A DNA stretch of 64,000 nucleotides from Latrodectus hesperus (lineage: Eukaryota; Arthropoda; Arachnida; Araneae; Theridiidae): NCBI GenBank assembly GCA_037975125.1, contig CM075862.1, positions 63,702,078-63,766,077 of the forward strand, read 5' to 3'. This document shows positions 9,154 through 22,849 of this stretch, piece after piece. Made by a program: the position numbers and the translations under genes. Below the pieces are notes generated by a model. It ran no database searches. It was not told where the DNA came from and saw only the letters and a list, made by a program, of their open reading frames with translations. The number at the start of each line of letters is the position of its first letter. Positions within the stretch are counted from its first letter, which is position 1.

Positions 9154-10440
9154 AAATATTTTTGGGTTGCAATTAACCACAACACCATTTTATCTAGAAT
9201 TTCTTAATAGTACTTACAAAGTAATTAAATAAATCATAAAAGACTAATGTAATACTTTCTATGACAAACGGAAAAACACTGTTCACTGTTTTCTTTATAT
9301 CTGCCTTAATAGTATTCATAGAGAAAACAGTGTGATATATTTTCAACATAAATTGCTATAACATGTTTTTCACATTAAATAATTATACAATTACCAATAA
9401 ATTACATATAATTAATGCATTTACTATACATTTAATTGCAACATAATATAATATTCTATATAGTAATTAGACATTAAATGATTTATTATTATTATATTCT
9501 GTTAAACTTAATCGTCACAAAACACTTCCATCATTACATACAAACCATTTTATCTTTAAAAAAAATGAAAAATATAAAATTTTCTACTTGGAAAATATAT
9601 ATAAACATGTAAAATAAATTAGTACAAAATAATTCGAATCTGCATGTGAATTCGAAATTTCTAAGAGAATTTTCCAGCGGAACCCATTATGAGTGACAAT
9701 CGTAGTATAAATATTTCCCCATCCGGGAAAGAAAAAGGAAAGATGAAGCCATATTCAAAACATGTTTTGCGAAAGGAAAAGTTCTAGTTAAAAAAAGGCC
9801 AAGAAAACTGTCCGCCCCTCCCCTTCCTCTCAGACGATCTATTTGGACAGGTGCCAGAGACGTTTCTGGATTGCACGACAGCTGTGAAAAGCTGTCCGGA
9901 TTGCTCTCGAAAGCTATTACCTAATTCGAATGTTCGATTTACTCTTTCACGGATATATGTTTATTTTTTTGTTATCGCTTAGAAAAAAAAAAAAAACACG
10001 TAGATTCGTATTATCATTATTTCGGTATTTTTTTTAATAAAAATAATTCGATTTTATCTTTTCTTGTTTCATTATCGTAAGGTTAGAATATATGCTGTCA
10101 CAATATTTCTTCACTCGCCTTTTTTTTTTCTTGTAATTTAAAATATGTGAGAATGCTTATGATTAATGACTTGATATTTAATAGCGAAACAAAAGTCTAT
10201 TTGTTGAAATATTTTTTTTTTACTTTATATTTAAAGCGTCTTAGTGTCTTTCAATTTATCATAAGGAGTTATTAAAAATGAGATCATAAGATTTACTAAA
10301 AATATTTTAAATAAATGGCGTTTGTGAACATGGTCTTTTATTTCAATTATTTAGTTTAAAATTTTTAAAAAAAAGTGGCGCAGTTAATTTAAATTAAATA
10401 AAAGTTCTCCATCATTATCAGCAAACATATTCTGACTCTG
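9154..10440. other. gene-free stretch with a GC-richer island near 9.66-9.93 kb
   Basis: Mostly AT-rich intergenic DNA. About 9660-9930 is markedly less AT-rich and holds a pyrimidine run (CCGCCCCTCCCCTTCC) and an inverted repeat GACAGCT-GTGAAA-AGCTGTC (about 9878-9897) around an E-box-like CAGCTG. A 35-base piece at about 9838-9872 resembles one near 11939-11973. No reading frame is supported. It could be regulatory DNA or an old repeat. Confidence 0.35.
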
Positions 10441-10505
10441 GTCTATTGACAGGACAGCTTACCTCGGACTGAAACATCTCGAGTTCGAATCTGGCTGCTG
10501 TTAAA
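10441..10505 (+). repeat. possible tRNA-derived SINE fragment
   Basis: A B-box-like segment (GAGTTCGAATCTGG) is preceded by about 45 bases with a weak A-box-like region (GACAGGACAGCTTACC). The pattern fits a decayed tRNA-derived SINE head. No paired copy or target-site duplication was found, so the call is weak. Confidence 0.3.
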
Positions 10506-13100
10506 TAATGAGGGATGAATGCTGCATTTTAATTTTCTACATAATATTCATTTTATATCATTACTTAGTACTTACTTTAGAACAGAGTATGCTTTTAACA
10601 CTTTGCATTGTGAATAGCTTATTCATTTGAATATGGTAAATGTTTAATTGGACATCTACTACTAATCTTCTTCTTTTAGGTCTTTTTTTGGATAGTGAAC
10701 CATACCGCCGTGCTTACCCTGGTTATTCATTTGAAGAAAACTTCCAAACATTTAGACTAACAAATATATGCATACGGAAAGATGAGAAGTTAAGCAATCC
10801 CTCCCTTATTACTCATTGTTCATACATGGAATTGCAGAATAACTAAGCTGCGTTATGCTTACAATCTTCTCACTAAAGATAAATCAAATGATTTTAAAAT
10901 CTAGTTATTTGTTTAGTAAGATCTAATATCATCTACTTATTTATTTTAATATTAGATTATTTTTGAAAAATAAATGTGATATGCTCAAAATTTAAATATT
11001 AGACTTTAGTCCATAGTCTCTGTCTAATTAGTACATTTAAGACATTTGTCATTTAATGATTAAAAATTAATTCTATGATATATAAAATAAAATTTAAAAT
11101 GATTTGTTTTGAATATATACTATTAATTGTTTGTTAAATTATAAATATGTCTTAAATGTATTAATAAGATAGATCTTTGTCTTTCTAGATAAGGTATAAT
11201 TTTTAAATTCTGAGAAGTTCCCACTAACTGTTATAAAATATGATCTAACATTAAATAAATAAATGATATTATACACCACCAAAATTCGATACCACTATCT
11301 CAATTCTTATTGAGTCTTCTTCGAAGTGAAAATCTTGTTTCCTGCATGTACACCAGACGAACTGAGTATTGTGGTCTTTCAGGGTTTTCTCCTTTGCAAT
11401 ACATAAATGTTTACGAAAAAACCCTTCCGAAAATGTTAAGATGGGTATGAGAAAACCATTCAGCAGATTTTGTCTATTAGGCTGTCTACTACGCGAAGTA
11501 GACTATGTTTTGCCCGAAATTTAAAAATGAATATATTTTATAGTTCAGGGACTGGAAAATTTTGGATCCCCATTAGTACCCAGTTCATAAAAAATATGTA
11601 TTACCAAATAATAACCTTTTCTCCCATGTATTTCAATAAAACAAATTGTTTTTAGAACGCACGTTTTATTTTTCATTACTCAATTTTGTAAAAATATAAT
11701 GTGACGAGCTCTTTATTGCTGGCATGCGTCTATTTCTTATTACCATTTGGTCGATCCTGAGCCACATGTGGTGTCTATTTTCTATAGATCATCACAGATT
11801 TATTGTCAGGAATTATTTTCGAACCTCATGAAATAGACACTGTAGCAATCAAAGCATGTGAAATCAGATTTGCAGAAAATCACGTGACACATTTATACTC
11901 GGTTCAAAAAGTTTACTCCTTTTCGAATGCATTAACAGCTGATTTATTTGGAGAACTGCCAAAGATATTTCTGGAACCATAATTGTTTCAAACTTTGACT
12001 CTGGGTTGTTACAGGGTTGACAATAATTAATTGAAAATATTCTTCGTTTTTATTTGCTGCCATGTCTGACAGATTATCTTGGTTAAATTATCAGTTTCTG
12101 CTTTTTTTCCCCTATACATTATGAAAAATGTTAAATTCATTTATTTTATTTGCAATGCCACTCATTTTTTTTCTTGCTTGATAATGTCTCAAATTGACTT
12201 TTTTTAAAAAGAAAATTCTCATGTTCTGTCATATTAAAAGGATTTGTTTTATAGAGTATAACCATTTTTAATTTGTTTTATAGAACGTAGAGAAATGCTA
12301 CAAAAAATTGCATCTATTACTCTTTGACACTGGTATAAAATATGTAATATTTGGAAGTTGTTAATATTTAAAGCATGTGTTTGAAAATTATCACAAAGGT
12401 CTTTTATGAAATTTATAGACATTTAAGCAGATCTCCAATTTAAAAAAATGGTTTGTGATAAAAAATGATATGGACTCATTCAAATTTAGTGTGATTTTAA
12501 ACCTATGCCATTTTGATAATTTTATTAATTTGTAAAAAAAGTTATCATTTGTTATTTAAAGAGCCACTTTTAAAAATTTACACTTTGCAGAATTTAAATT
12601 AAGAAAATTTTGTAAAATTAAAAAATAATGAATTCTTTTTTTTTTAAACTGTATTTTACAACTTTTTACAATTGCTTTCACTGAGTTTATCACCTTATAT
12701 ATAATTAGAAGAATCTAAATTCAATCTCATCCTTTGCTGAATAATGGGAGACAGGTATTCGTTTTTGCATTTTGCACGTTTCTCTGCCAATATGGATGGT
12801 TGGTAATTATCTGTTTACTCTCTTTTGATTTTGTTAATTACTAGAATACAATAAGGACAATAAGGAATTACAATAAGGATAATACACAGCGGCCCATTTT
12901 TGTATCATCATACTGAGGACAAAATTTAAGATTTGTAAAAACAAAGGATAAAAAATTTCTTATTTTAAAAAATATTGAATAACATTGTTTAAAAATTTAT
13001 CTTCAAGTTATGTCTCCACAGTAAAAAAAAAAGTTATTTTAAAAAATGGATTCACAGAAAATGTCAATCTTTTTTTTTTTAGATCTCCTAATTTCATTCC
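10506..13100. other. gene-free stretch
   Basis: AT-rich DNA with no coding region that I can support. A short hairpin GTCTACT-ACGCGA-AGTAGAC lies near 11482-11501. The part around 11690-12020 is somewhat less AT-rich; it includes a 35-base segment (about 11939-11973) resembling one near 9838-9872. Confidence 0.4.
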
Positions 13101-13550
13101 CTGCCGCTAAAGCATCGTTTTGGAATTCAAGCTCAACATTTTTATACTCCGAAATTTGAAAAGGAAAAAAAATTTATAATTGTAACTTCTCTATGGCTTA
13201 AGTGGTAGCGCTTCTCTCTGCCCAAATGCAGAGTTGGGTTCGATCTTCGGGTTGGGCAAGGTCGATTCAACCTTTCATCTCTTCAGTGGATTGGTAACTG
13301 ACTATCAAGCATGTTTGGGAACTAAGCCAATGGGGTTTCGCGTTTGGCTGACCAACTAACGGGGATATAAGCTTCGCACCCCAGGGCTCTTTAGTCAGGA
13401 AAACAGATATGGACATTGTAGGCCACATATGGGCTGTCGTACCACAAGTTTAGTTTAGTTTTAAATCGCTTCTTCCTTTTTTTGAGAGTGAAAAACTCTT
13501 ATAACATTATTTTATAAAGAGTTTACAATATCCTTCAATTATTTTAAACA
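13101..13550 (+). repeat. unclassified dispersed repeat, copy 1, split by a SINE
   Basis: The left part (13101-13190) and right part (about 13463-13550) align, in order, with one continuous stretch at 55537-55715. Shared segments include GCTAAAGCATCG, TTTGAAA and TTTACAATATCCTT/CTTACAATATCCTT. The 55.5-kb copy lacks the SINE, so it shows the pre-insertion structure. I see no coding capacity, terminal repeats or tRNA boxes, so the class is unknown. Confidence 0.65.
13191..13462 (+). mobile_element. tRNA-derived SINE, family B, copy 1
   Basis: It begins with TATGGCTTAAGTGGTAGCGC (A-box type) and GTTGGGTTCGATCTTCGG (B-box type). The body, containing GGTTGGGCAAGGTCGATT and CTTCGCACCCCAGGGCTC, matches the minus-strand copy at 34450-34705. 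The 3' end is TAGTTTAGTTTT. It interrupts a dispersed repeat. The flanks AATTGTAACTTCTC and AAATCGCTTCTTCC may be a decayed target-site duplication. Confidence 0.82.
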
Positions 13551-14026
13551 GTGTGTCTATTTTCTAGAGTTGAACCAATATGTTATTTGTGATGATCTTT
13601 AAATAAATCCTAGGGGAGACAATTCAAACATCTTAGAAAATCATTCGGTCTGCATCTGTTGCAGGGATTTCGCAATGTGACTGACTGGGAAAGTGAATTC
13701 GTCCCTCATATTGAATCAGTGTTTCAGCGAGATGGTAGAATGTTATTGCGCATATTCTTACTTGAAGGAATATTAAAAAATTCGGGTATTTACGGTTTTG
13801 TATTTATTGTAAAAGCATGCTACATAATAGAATAAATGTATCTTCTGTGATAAAGTTTTTGAACAAAATTGATCAATATTAAAACGAAATATTGCTTAAT
13901 ACTTCAAAGAATGAATCATTTTCATTTTAATGAATATTTCCTATGCAATGTTTGCTTTTTGAGAATTGACTCGCAGAAATCAAGACAAAATATTTTTGTG
14001 TGGAAATAAATCTTTTTATATTGTAT

Positions 14027-14543
14027 CATCAGCATTGGCATGACAGCCCTTTGTGGGCCTTGACCTTCTTCAGAAGTCTCTGCCATTCTGCCCCTTTTCA
14101 GGAAATCGACCTCCAGTTCTTGATTTTAAGTATGTTGAAGTCTTCTTCCAGGCAGCCCTTCCATCTCTTTTTGGGTCTTCCTCTTGGTCTACTACAGAAA
14201 GGGGTGGTGTTGAAGACCTTTATTGGTGTTCTCTCTGTACTCATTCTCATGAGGTGGCCTGCCCATCTCATTCTAGATAGTTTTATTGATTTAATGATGT
14301 CTTCTTCTCCATAGATTTTATACAGTTCAAAGTAACATTTTTTTCGCCAGGTGTTATTTTCCAGGACAGCACCAAATATAGTTCTTAGGACCTTTCTCTC
14401 AAAAATTGCCAATGTTTTCTCTTCCTTCATCGTCAAAGTCCATGTCTCTAAGGCGTAGGTTAGAACTAGTTTAATCAATGTCTTGTATAACATTATTTTT
14501 GTCCTTCTCCTGATTAGGTGAGATTTCAAAAGAGGTCTTATAT
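14027..14543 (-). mobile_element. 5'-truncated LINE fragment, C-terminal end of reverse transcriptase ORF
   Basis: The minus-strand frame (14529-14098, 143 codons) has the ending typical of insect and spider LINE polyproteins: LVLTYALETWTLTMKEEKTL, FERKVLRTIFGAV, SRMRWAGHLMRM and RPRGRPKKRW. Catalytic RT motifs are missing, so this is a 5'-truncated dead copy. A perfect 12-bp duplication TTTATATTGTAT (14015-14026 and 14544-14555) marks the insertion. The copy at 57595-58034 belongs to the same or a related family. I suspect an RTE-like clade, but a phylogeny would be needed. Confidence 0.85.
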
Positions 14544-15175
14544 TTTATATTGTATACCTTAAAAAAAATTTTTTTTGGTTATTAATATATTTAATATGTT
14601 AGAGAATTGCACTTTGCCATGCCAAGCCACTATATATAAAAAAAAAAAACACTTAATATATGATTAAAAATTAGTAAGCTTGATACTAAGAGCCACAGAA
14701 GACTAGCGAGACTAAGTTAGATTTATCTATAAGCACATTGAACAATCATTGAAACCTGCCTTTCGACTGCTTTGGAATGTGTAAGACTATGACTTCGTCA
14801 CGTGACGGGTTAGTTATTTACATCCATTTGTATTGATAGAGAAAAATAAAAAGTTTATTCTCTAAACATGTTTATACCATTTAGAAAAACGAATATAACA
14901 GAAGATTATATATAAAATTAAAATTATTTTAATGGTGGAGAGACAGGTATTTAAGTTTTCACTGGAGAATTGTAAATCTTTCGAATTGTAGAAACTTAAT
15001 TACATTGTTGAAGCTAAAGTTACAGATTTTTTTTATGCAACTCGTGTGGAATTTCCACCATCTTACGATTCATGCATCAGAATATTATTGATAGTTTCGA
15101 GAAAAAATATTTGGCACTTTCGAAATGAGTGGTCATGTCACAGAATTGACCTGTGAAGTTGACATTCTATGCGCA

Positions 15176-15427
15176 GGCAGTGATGGCCGGGTTGGTTAGG
15201 TCGTCTTTTGAATTTCGAATTGACCGAACATCCATCGTGTTCACTAATGGCAGATGGGGCACGTTAAAACTGGCGTGGTCGCAATGTCCTTCAAGTGAAA
15301 TGATACCTCTGCGGTGGAAAGGCAAGTATTGGGGTTTTCTTGGTCCTTGCTTCAAAATCACAATGACTCCACACGGCTGTTTTCATCTAACTGGTAGAGC
15401 CTAACTCAGGGTAGGGTACAACAACAA
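15176..15427 (+). mobile_element. tRNA-derived SINE, family C
   Basis: A-box-like TGGCCGGGTTGGTTAGGTCG opens the element and a diverged B-box region (TTTCGAATTGACC) follows. The tail ends in an ACAACAACAA run, a CAA-type 3' end like that of the LINEs near 54-55 kb, whose machinery might have mobilised it (inference). Flanking TCTATGCGCA (15166-15175) and TCCATGCGCA (15428-15437) look like a 10-bp target-site duplication with one mismatch. Only one copy is in the window. Confidence 0.65.
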
Positions 15428-15437
15428 TCCATGCGCA

Positions 15438-17665
15438 AAACATTTGTCAATCAGTTTAGGGTGATGTTGGAAAGAAAACAATATTCAGGTTATTTTGACA
15501 TGCAGCGTTAAAGAAACCACCTTACTTGAAGAAAGCCAAGAACATTTACCTGACAACCTGAGTAAAGATGAGTTATTCATCCATGAACTTGAACCATGTA
15601 TGCATTGCTGCCCGAAATCTCATTTAAGTTTTTTTTATTTATTTTAAATGTGGACTCAGATGTAATTTATATATACAAAGAGCATAGGATGATTAAGTGA
15701 TTGAGAAAATATTGAGATGAAAAAGAATTTTCAGATGTGAAGCAATAAGAAACATGCAGACGAATTTCTAACACAATACAATTTTTTTGAGAAAAACATT
15801 AAAATAGTTTCCCGCATGAAAAAAAAAATTCAAAATGTACTTTTGTAACAATAAAAGATTATCTAATTCTTCATTGATTCAATGAATGTAAGAATTTTTT
15901 TAGAATAAAATATATTTTGTATGTTTTTTTATATAAAGTATATGGTAAATACTTTTTGCAATAGAACTCTAATAATAAAGTCAGAACAATTAGATAAGAA
16001 AAAAAAAATTAATATTAAAATCTAATACTTGTTCTTCGATTTTACGAAATTTTGATAAAAAGAATATTTTACCGGTCCCCACGAAATCATAAAAGAGAGC
16101 ATCTATTGTATGAGATACTTTCATTTAATAAATGTACATAGTACTGCCCGTCAAAAATGCCAAACAAGAGGAATCCAAAACGCATGAATTTTGCACCACA
16201 TACATATCATGCTATGATGAGCATTTACATTTCCAATGCAACCGTACATCATCGGCGACTGCAATACCATTAATAAGTTATATCTAAAATGAGGAAATAC
16301 CATCGTTTTGAAACCTCGATAAATTTTTATGCAATATATTAAACACGCACAGATTCAGCATCCCTAACAAAAAAAAATAAAGATGTGGACTTGGAGAGCT
16401 TGTTATTGTATCAAAGCAATCGTAACAGCCATGCGAATCTGAAATCGGTGGATGATAGAGAAGAAATGAACAGCGCTGCCATTCTTAACCATAGAGGAAT
16501 ATCAACACGCAAACACCTGTTGATAAGTCACAACGATAAAAGATTTTGCTAATTAGTAAATGCAAGATATTTATAACTAGATGCAACAATTTTTTTATTA
16601 ATTCAACATCTTTCTTTCAAAAGAATATTTTGTTTACCACCCAACTGCAAATTTTAATACCAATACAAGATTTCTGCATACACTAGTTTACAGTTAGTTT
16701 CCTTTCATAAAAACTTAGATTTATAAATTAAAAATATATATATGACAATCGTCATATAACTGAATTTTTATTTTTTAATAATTTAGAGACACATCAAACT
16801 TTTTTGTAGTCTGCATCTACATTTTTGTGAAAAATACGTCTTTAATATTTTTGAAAAATCTTATTTTTTTTAATATACTCTGTTTAATATTTTTTTTATC
16901 AATAAATGATACAATTATTTTATAATGCTACCTTAAGAATAATTTTTGTATCTATTGGACACAAACAGCATTATCCTTAAATAAAGAATAAAACAGTGAT
17001 ATCCTGTTGATTCTTCTTCTAAAGTACAATAATTTACGCTGAAAATGTTAAAACAAAGGTAGAAATGCAATGGCTTTCCACTTCTGAAGGCAATAATTTA
17101 TAATATCAAACCAAAGTATTATTGTAAATTGTAAACAAAAATATGTAAACTTAGTTAGAAAAAATATAATGTTCTATAAGGACGATGAGTAATTGAATTT
17201 ACAAAGTAACTACTTTTCATTATAATAAAAACATGTATTTTTCATTAGATTAAGTTTGAAATTTGAAATCCATGTAAGTAAAAATTAAAATCCATGTAAT
17301 TTATTTTTGATATGAAATTTACAGCAAAAATAAAAAATAAAAACAGCAGTGACCACAAATTAATGAAATAAAGCAATACTATTAAAAAATTAATGAAAAT
17401 ATAACAACAAAGAATAAAATGTGCATAATTAAAAAAATACTTTCAACCTAGTACATGAAAGGATATTTGGCTAGAAAGTTCATTTTAAAATGGATTACAC
17501 AAATTGTTGAGCTGAAGAATTAAATACTAACCAGCTAAAGCAAAATAAAAGCAGATATTAATTTCATTATCATGGTGAAACCTATAAGCTTCTAGCATCT
17601 ACAGTAAAATAAATACACATAAAATTTAATATTAAATTGGATGAAAATATTTTGAATATATATAC

Positions 17666-17710
<45 letters not shown>

Positions 17711-20700
17711 TAAGTGTATTTTAAGTTTCAATGAAATAAGTGAGGCATATTGAGCAATGGTAAATCTAAATTTTATTTAGTAACTTGATCCATGCAGTTA
17801 ATCTTAGAATTTTAGCACTAAGTTTGAAAGGTAATAATTAATTATCACACTCAAAGACTTAAAATGAAATATAGATGTACAAGTCTAATCAACCAGATTA
17901 GATGAAGAACTAGATATACTCTGATGTTATGCAAAACTTTTCTGTACAACATAATACAAATTGATTAGTAAAGCAGTGATTAAAGTTTAAAATCCTTTGT
18001 ATTTACAATATACACACATTTCATAGAGCCACTTTATGAAAACATAAAAACAGTATGCACAAATATAAATGTAATGGAAGACAAGTCCACAAAAATAACG
18101 CAGTCCATTCAAATTAATGAATACTAACATGTGACTACTGGAAAAGTTTTACTTCTTTGCATATTTTCAATAGCTTTTACAAAGGCATGAAAATATTAAA
18201 ATTCAAAAAGTAAACTTCTGTTTATAGAATAATTTGTTAACAGCATTTGCAGAAACAATTCTACAAAACACAAATGTCAATCAAATAGTGTTATAAAAAT
18301 AATTTAGAAAGCAATTTTTTAAATTAATAAAATTATAATTTTACACACACACATAAAATTTTATATAATACATAAATAAAAAATTAAAATATATTTACTT
18401 TTAATTATCAACTTTATATTGGTTTTAACATTCAAATTATACATAGAATCCGTTGTATTTATAGAAGCAGTGGTATTATTAGAAAGGGTAATGATAGAGG
18501 AGAAAAAGGCACACTGGAATATACTCATGAATTAACACAAAGTATTTTTGAAAATGGGCAGAAAAACAAAATTTCGCCCATTTTATAAAAGCAAGTAAAT
18601 ATTAACTTTTTGTTTATTCATAAATTTATGCAATATAAAATAATGATAAATAATAAATTAAGTAAGAAGTAATAGAAACTATTTTATAAAACACTTTATT
18701 ATTAATTTCAAATACTTTTCAAAAAAATTAATTCAAATTACTGTGAAAATCTTCAATTTTAGATCAATTATTACTTACATTATAATAGGGAATATAGTTT
18801 TATTTTACGTGTAATAGTATTTATAAATCTTTTTTTATTTATATAAGTATACCTATATTTAATATATATAAGTATAGACTTATGAAAGTAGATACGAATA
18901 TAAGTACAAATATATTTAGGGAGGCCACTGGAATAAAATACTTTATGTTATATTGCTGAATTTATATAGAAAATGTAATGAAATTAATAAAATTAAACAG
19001 TTACACAAATTGTTTCCTTGTACAATTTATAAAGAAAAGCCATCTTTTGATAAAACAATTTATAATAAGTAAAAATCCTCATAATATTTACACAGAAAAT
19101 AATAAATGGAATTATGAATTTTTTCTTTGGCAAAAAGCTCAAATAAAGATTTTATTATATATTTAATTTCCATTATTCATTTCTCTTTTACAGCAATCGT
19201 TGTTAAGTAGTGCTAAGTCTATCTTTACAATACATATTATTTAAAAGAAATTTTACATAAATGATATGCCTTATATTTATTGCCATTAGTTATCATTTAT
19301 TCATCAATTTTCAAATGTTAATTAAAGACTAAAAAAAAAAAATTTAAAATCACAAGAAAGACTAAAAAACATTGAAAACAATCTGCTGATACGAATAAAA
19401 ACACTGTAGAACATCAAACTGTACAAACACATTTCACACATTTATGTCCAGCACAGAGGATAATTTCAAAGTTTTAAAACTCACAACAGGTACAAAATAT
19501 TCACGCAGGAGTATGAAATGCAAATGTTATATCACAGACATTAATAATTTCTCATTTTTATTCACAGAAACACCTTTCCTTGATAAATATAATAAAAATA
19601 ATTGCTATTAATACTAACATATTTTTAAAAATAATTTGACATGAAAAATACAATAAAAGTTGTTTTAAACTATAACTTTCATTTGAAAATAAGAATACAC
19701 CGAAAAATTCTATTTCTATTACAGATAAATTCAAAACAAAAGAGTTATAGATTTTAGCTGATTATAGTCACACAACTATAAATATATATTATTCTTAACT
19801 TCCAACTTAGAAACTCCTCAGGCTGACTTTTAATTGTGTATTAATAACAAATTCAAAACATGAAGCAAATGCAGTCTCTTAATAAATTTATAACACTAAA
19901 CAAAATATTATGCCTCTAATGTTGAAAAATAGATGCACTTTAGAAGCAAAAAGTGCTCTCTCTTATCAGACAAATACATCTCTTAAATTTAAAACTGATT
20001 ACAGAGAAAAAGAAAATTGCAAATTGTGAAATTCACATCTTTGGCATCATAAAAAGGAACATAATTCTTTTTATACATTATTCATATATTTCATAAAATT
20101 ACTTCAAATCTTATATATAGGTCATTTCTAAGATTTAAATACTACTTAATGAGACACAAATAGTTGAAAAATAACAAAAATAAAATTCCAAATGCAATTA
20201 GTTAATTTTATTGAACACAACCGAAATAGCAAAGTTGTTGCTAAATTTAAAAAGTACATAAATATTTTTCATCATTTGAGCGATTGAAAATTATACATTT
20301 TAAATAAAATGCATTTATGTATAAGAAAAACTAGATTTTAATAATATTGTAATACATGAATTCATTCTACAAAAATAAAAACAAATACACTTTGGTCATG
20401 GCAATTAACAAAAAATATTCAAAACACACAACCATGGTGGAACGAAATATTTTTTCGAACAATACATTTTTTGACTTGAACATTTTCCTATAAAATCTGT
20501 TATAAAGTAATCTACATATATTATATATATATTTATATTTATTTGAGTTTGTAATGCTAAAGTATCACAGTTGATACCTTTGGCTAAATTACCAAATTCT
20601 GAGAGGGAACAGGCTAAGCCATGCTTCAAAATTTCTCCCCCATTAAAAAGGTAAGTTTAGAGTTTTAAAATGTGTGCAGAGACTGAGAAAGACAATGAAA

Positions 20701-22694
20701 ACAGTACTTGTGAGCAGAACTTATAGGCTGAATAAAATTATTTAATAATATTTATTCTAATCATATTATTCTGTCAAATGTAATCCAAACAGGGATAAAA
20801 CAACATTTAATCTTTTCAACATTTGGAGAAAGTTGTTTTATACAAAATTCAATATCAGCTAAGTATTTAAAAAATGAATTTTGAATGATATAAATTAATG
20901 TAAAAAAATCAAGATGATTTATTGGGATGAAATATAATAATGCCAATGAAAAATGCTTAAGTATTTTTCATATCAAAGGTTGCAATGCCAGGGGTTCGAT
21001 AGGAGAATTATAAAAATTTTGAGTGTAGATGATCAAAACGTTTCACAACGTTTAAAAAAACAATATTTACTCTGTCTTTAAAGCAACAAAAGTTTCTTTA
21101 AAATACACAACCAAATTAAAAAATAACCATTTCATTATTTATTTATTTTTTTAAAGTTTTACATTACTTTTACCACAAATGGTTAAAATTCATTGAAATG
21201 AATTAAATGGAAAAATTACATTGATAAAACGATTTAACAATTATAAAAATGATGATTCAATATTTATAAAAAAAGAAAACTGAATTTATTGTACAATATT
21301 TAAATAACCTTAAAATTTTGAATTTTTTTTATTAAATTAACAACGGATTTAAAATAGTCAAAGTGGTTGATTATAATAGTAACAAAATCTAATTATAGTA
21401 TAATAAGGGGTCTTATCTAAGGGGTTGATTAACTAATACAAACTTATGGAAACTGATTTAATCAAAATAAATTGTAAATCATTTAAGAAATAGGTAAGTT
21501 TTTCCTTTTTCATTATTTTATAAAAAGGGCTGATAAGAGAATTAATTGTAAAATTTATGAATGTAAATAATCAAAAAGTATAGTGATGATCAAGAACATG
21601 AATGCAATTAAAAAAAATAAAAATTAAATTTTTACCTAATAGCACCTTAAAACTTTGCAAGTTTTTTTATAAAACTATTTTTAATTTACATGAACAAAAT
21701 CATATAATTCTTAAAAAAATATCGATATTAAATGTTTTTCTTCAATGAAATATTTTTTATACATTAACCGTCCATGCAAAATTTATAAATGCAGTTTTTA
21801 GATTTTTTAAAATTTTTATAAAAATTAGTCTTAAAAATAATTGGATGATAAAATATTATAACATTAACAATAAAATAATACCAGTCCTATAAAGTTCTGA
21901 TTCAAGATTTTGAATTCATTTTTCCTTAAAAAATTACTATGATTTAAAATCTTTCTGGAGATTCATGCATAATCACAGTACAACTTCTAAAGTTTGCTGT
22001 CAAAAAAGTAGAGCAAGTCATATATAAAGCCAATTTTTCCCATAAGCATTTCAAACAAATCTCTCACAACAAAAAGCTAAAAACTATTTTAAAATATACA
22101 ATCTTAACAAATATACTTCAAGATACAAGTTATTTATTAACACCAGGTTTGAAACTATAAACAATACTTTGAATCAAGAAGATAAGGTTCAAATTTATAT
22201 CATATAAAACTGTGAGTACAACAATTATTTGCATATTATTTTGATTTCTTTTCACTTTTGTGAAGCTTTTAGCAAACAGGTAAAATTTACTTTTTCTAAT
22301 CTACACATATAAAAATTTTCTGTAAAATTATAAACTCTATTAATGTTAAAAACAATAAAATAGATAATTTTAATCACTCCATAAGCCTGGTAGGAAAATA
22401 AGAGGATTTTCTTTTAGTTTCATCAAAAATATCTCATCTAAATAAAAAAAGCCATTTAAAAGTAATTATTGAAGTCCTGATAGTGATATCAGCTGATTTC
22501 AATGCATTTAAAATGATATATCATATTCATTTTGAAGACTCTGCACAAACTTTAAAAGCAATACTGGACTAAACTCTTTCTGAAATATATTATATAGAAG
22601 CATTTTAAAACCACACTTGCTACAATAAGATCTAAGAAGTATTTTAAAAGCACTGATATTGCTCAAGAAAATGGTGAAGTGAGAAGTACCACAG
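15438..22694. other. long AT-rich gene-free stretch, possibly including the NFI 3' UTR
   Basis: About 7 kb with no coding region that I can support. Since NFI transcripts end leftward from 22737, part of it may be a long 3' UTR, but AT-rich DNA offers many chance AATAAA signals and I cannot place the end. A (TA)n tract lies at about 17670-17706. Bases 16140-16560 are less AT-rich than their surroundings but match nothing I know. Confidence 0.4.
17670..17706. repeat. (TA)n microsatellite
   Basis: A run of alternating T and A of about 35 bases, preceded by a shorter interrupted TATATATACATTATA stretch. Not associated with a recognised element. Confidence 0.9.
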
Positions 22695-22700
22695 TTTATT
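22695..22700 (-). promoter_or_regulatory. nearest candidate polyadenylation signal for NFI
   Basis: AATAAA on the minus strand begins 36 nt after the NFI stop codon. It is the first such hexamer downstream. In DNA this AT-rich a chance match is likely, and animal NFI genes usually have long 3' UTRs, so a more distal site is at least as plausible. Confidence 0.25.
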
Positions 22701-22736
22701 TGCGAGTTTTTTTTTGGTGCCCTCATGAATTACAAC

Positions 22737-22849
22737 TCATGATGATGATGAAGATGATGCCTCTGATTTCATCGGAATGGGGGAGGCAGTGCCAGTTTGA
22801 CTGCTTGCATCCACTGCTTCATTAGAATGCACAACAGGGAAGAAGCGCT
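22737..22849 (-). CDS. NFI: NFI exon M: terminal coding exon
   Basis: 113 bp, phase 1 start, ending in TGA (22739-22737). It encodes [31 protein letters not shown] and six serines. The Ser run is a (TCA)n simple repeat that abuts the stop codon. The acceptor is TTTTTCCCTAG. IPMKSE fits a sumoylation consensus (psi-K-x-E), although that is only a motif match. Confidence 0.82.

Noticed and set aside
15153..15404. Overlapping open frames on both strands near 15.2 kb
   Set aside because: The segment has tRNA-type promoter boxes and a flanking duplication, so it is a SINE; the frames are chance.
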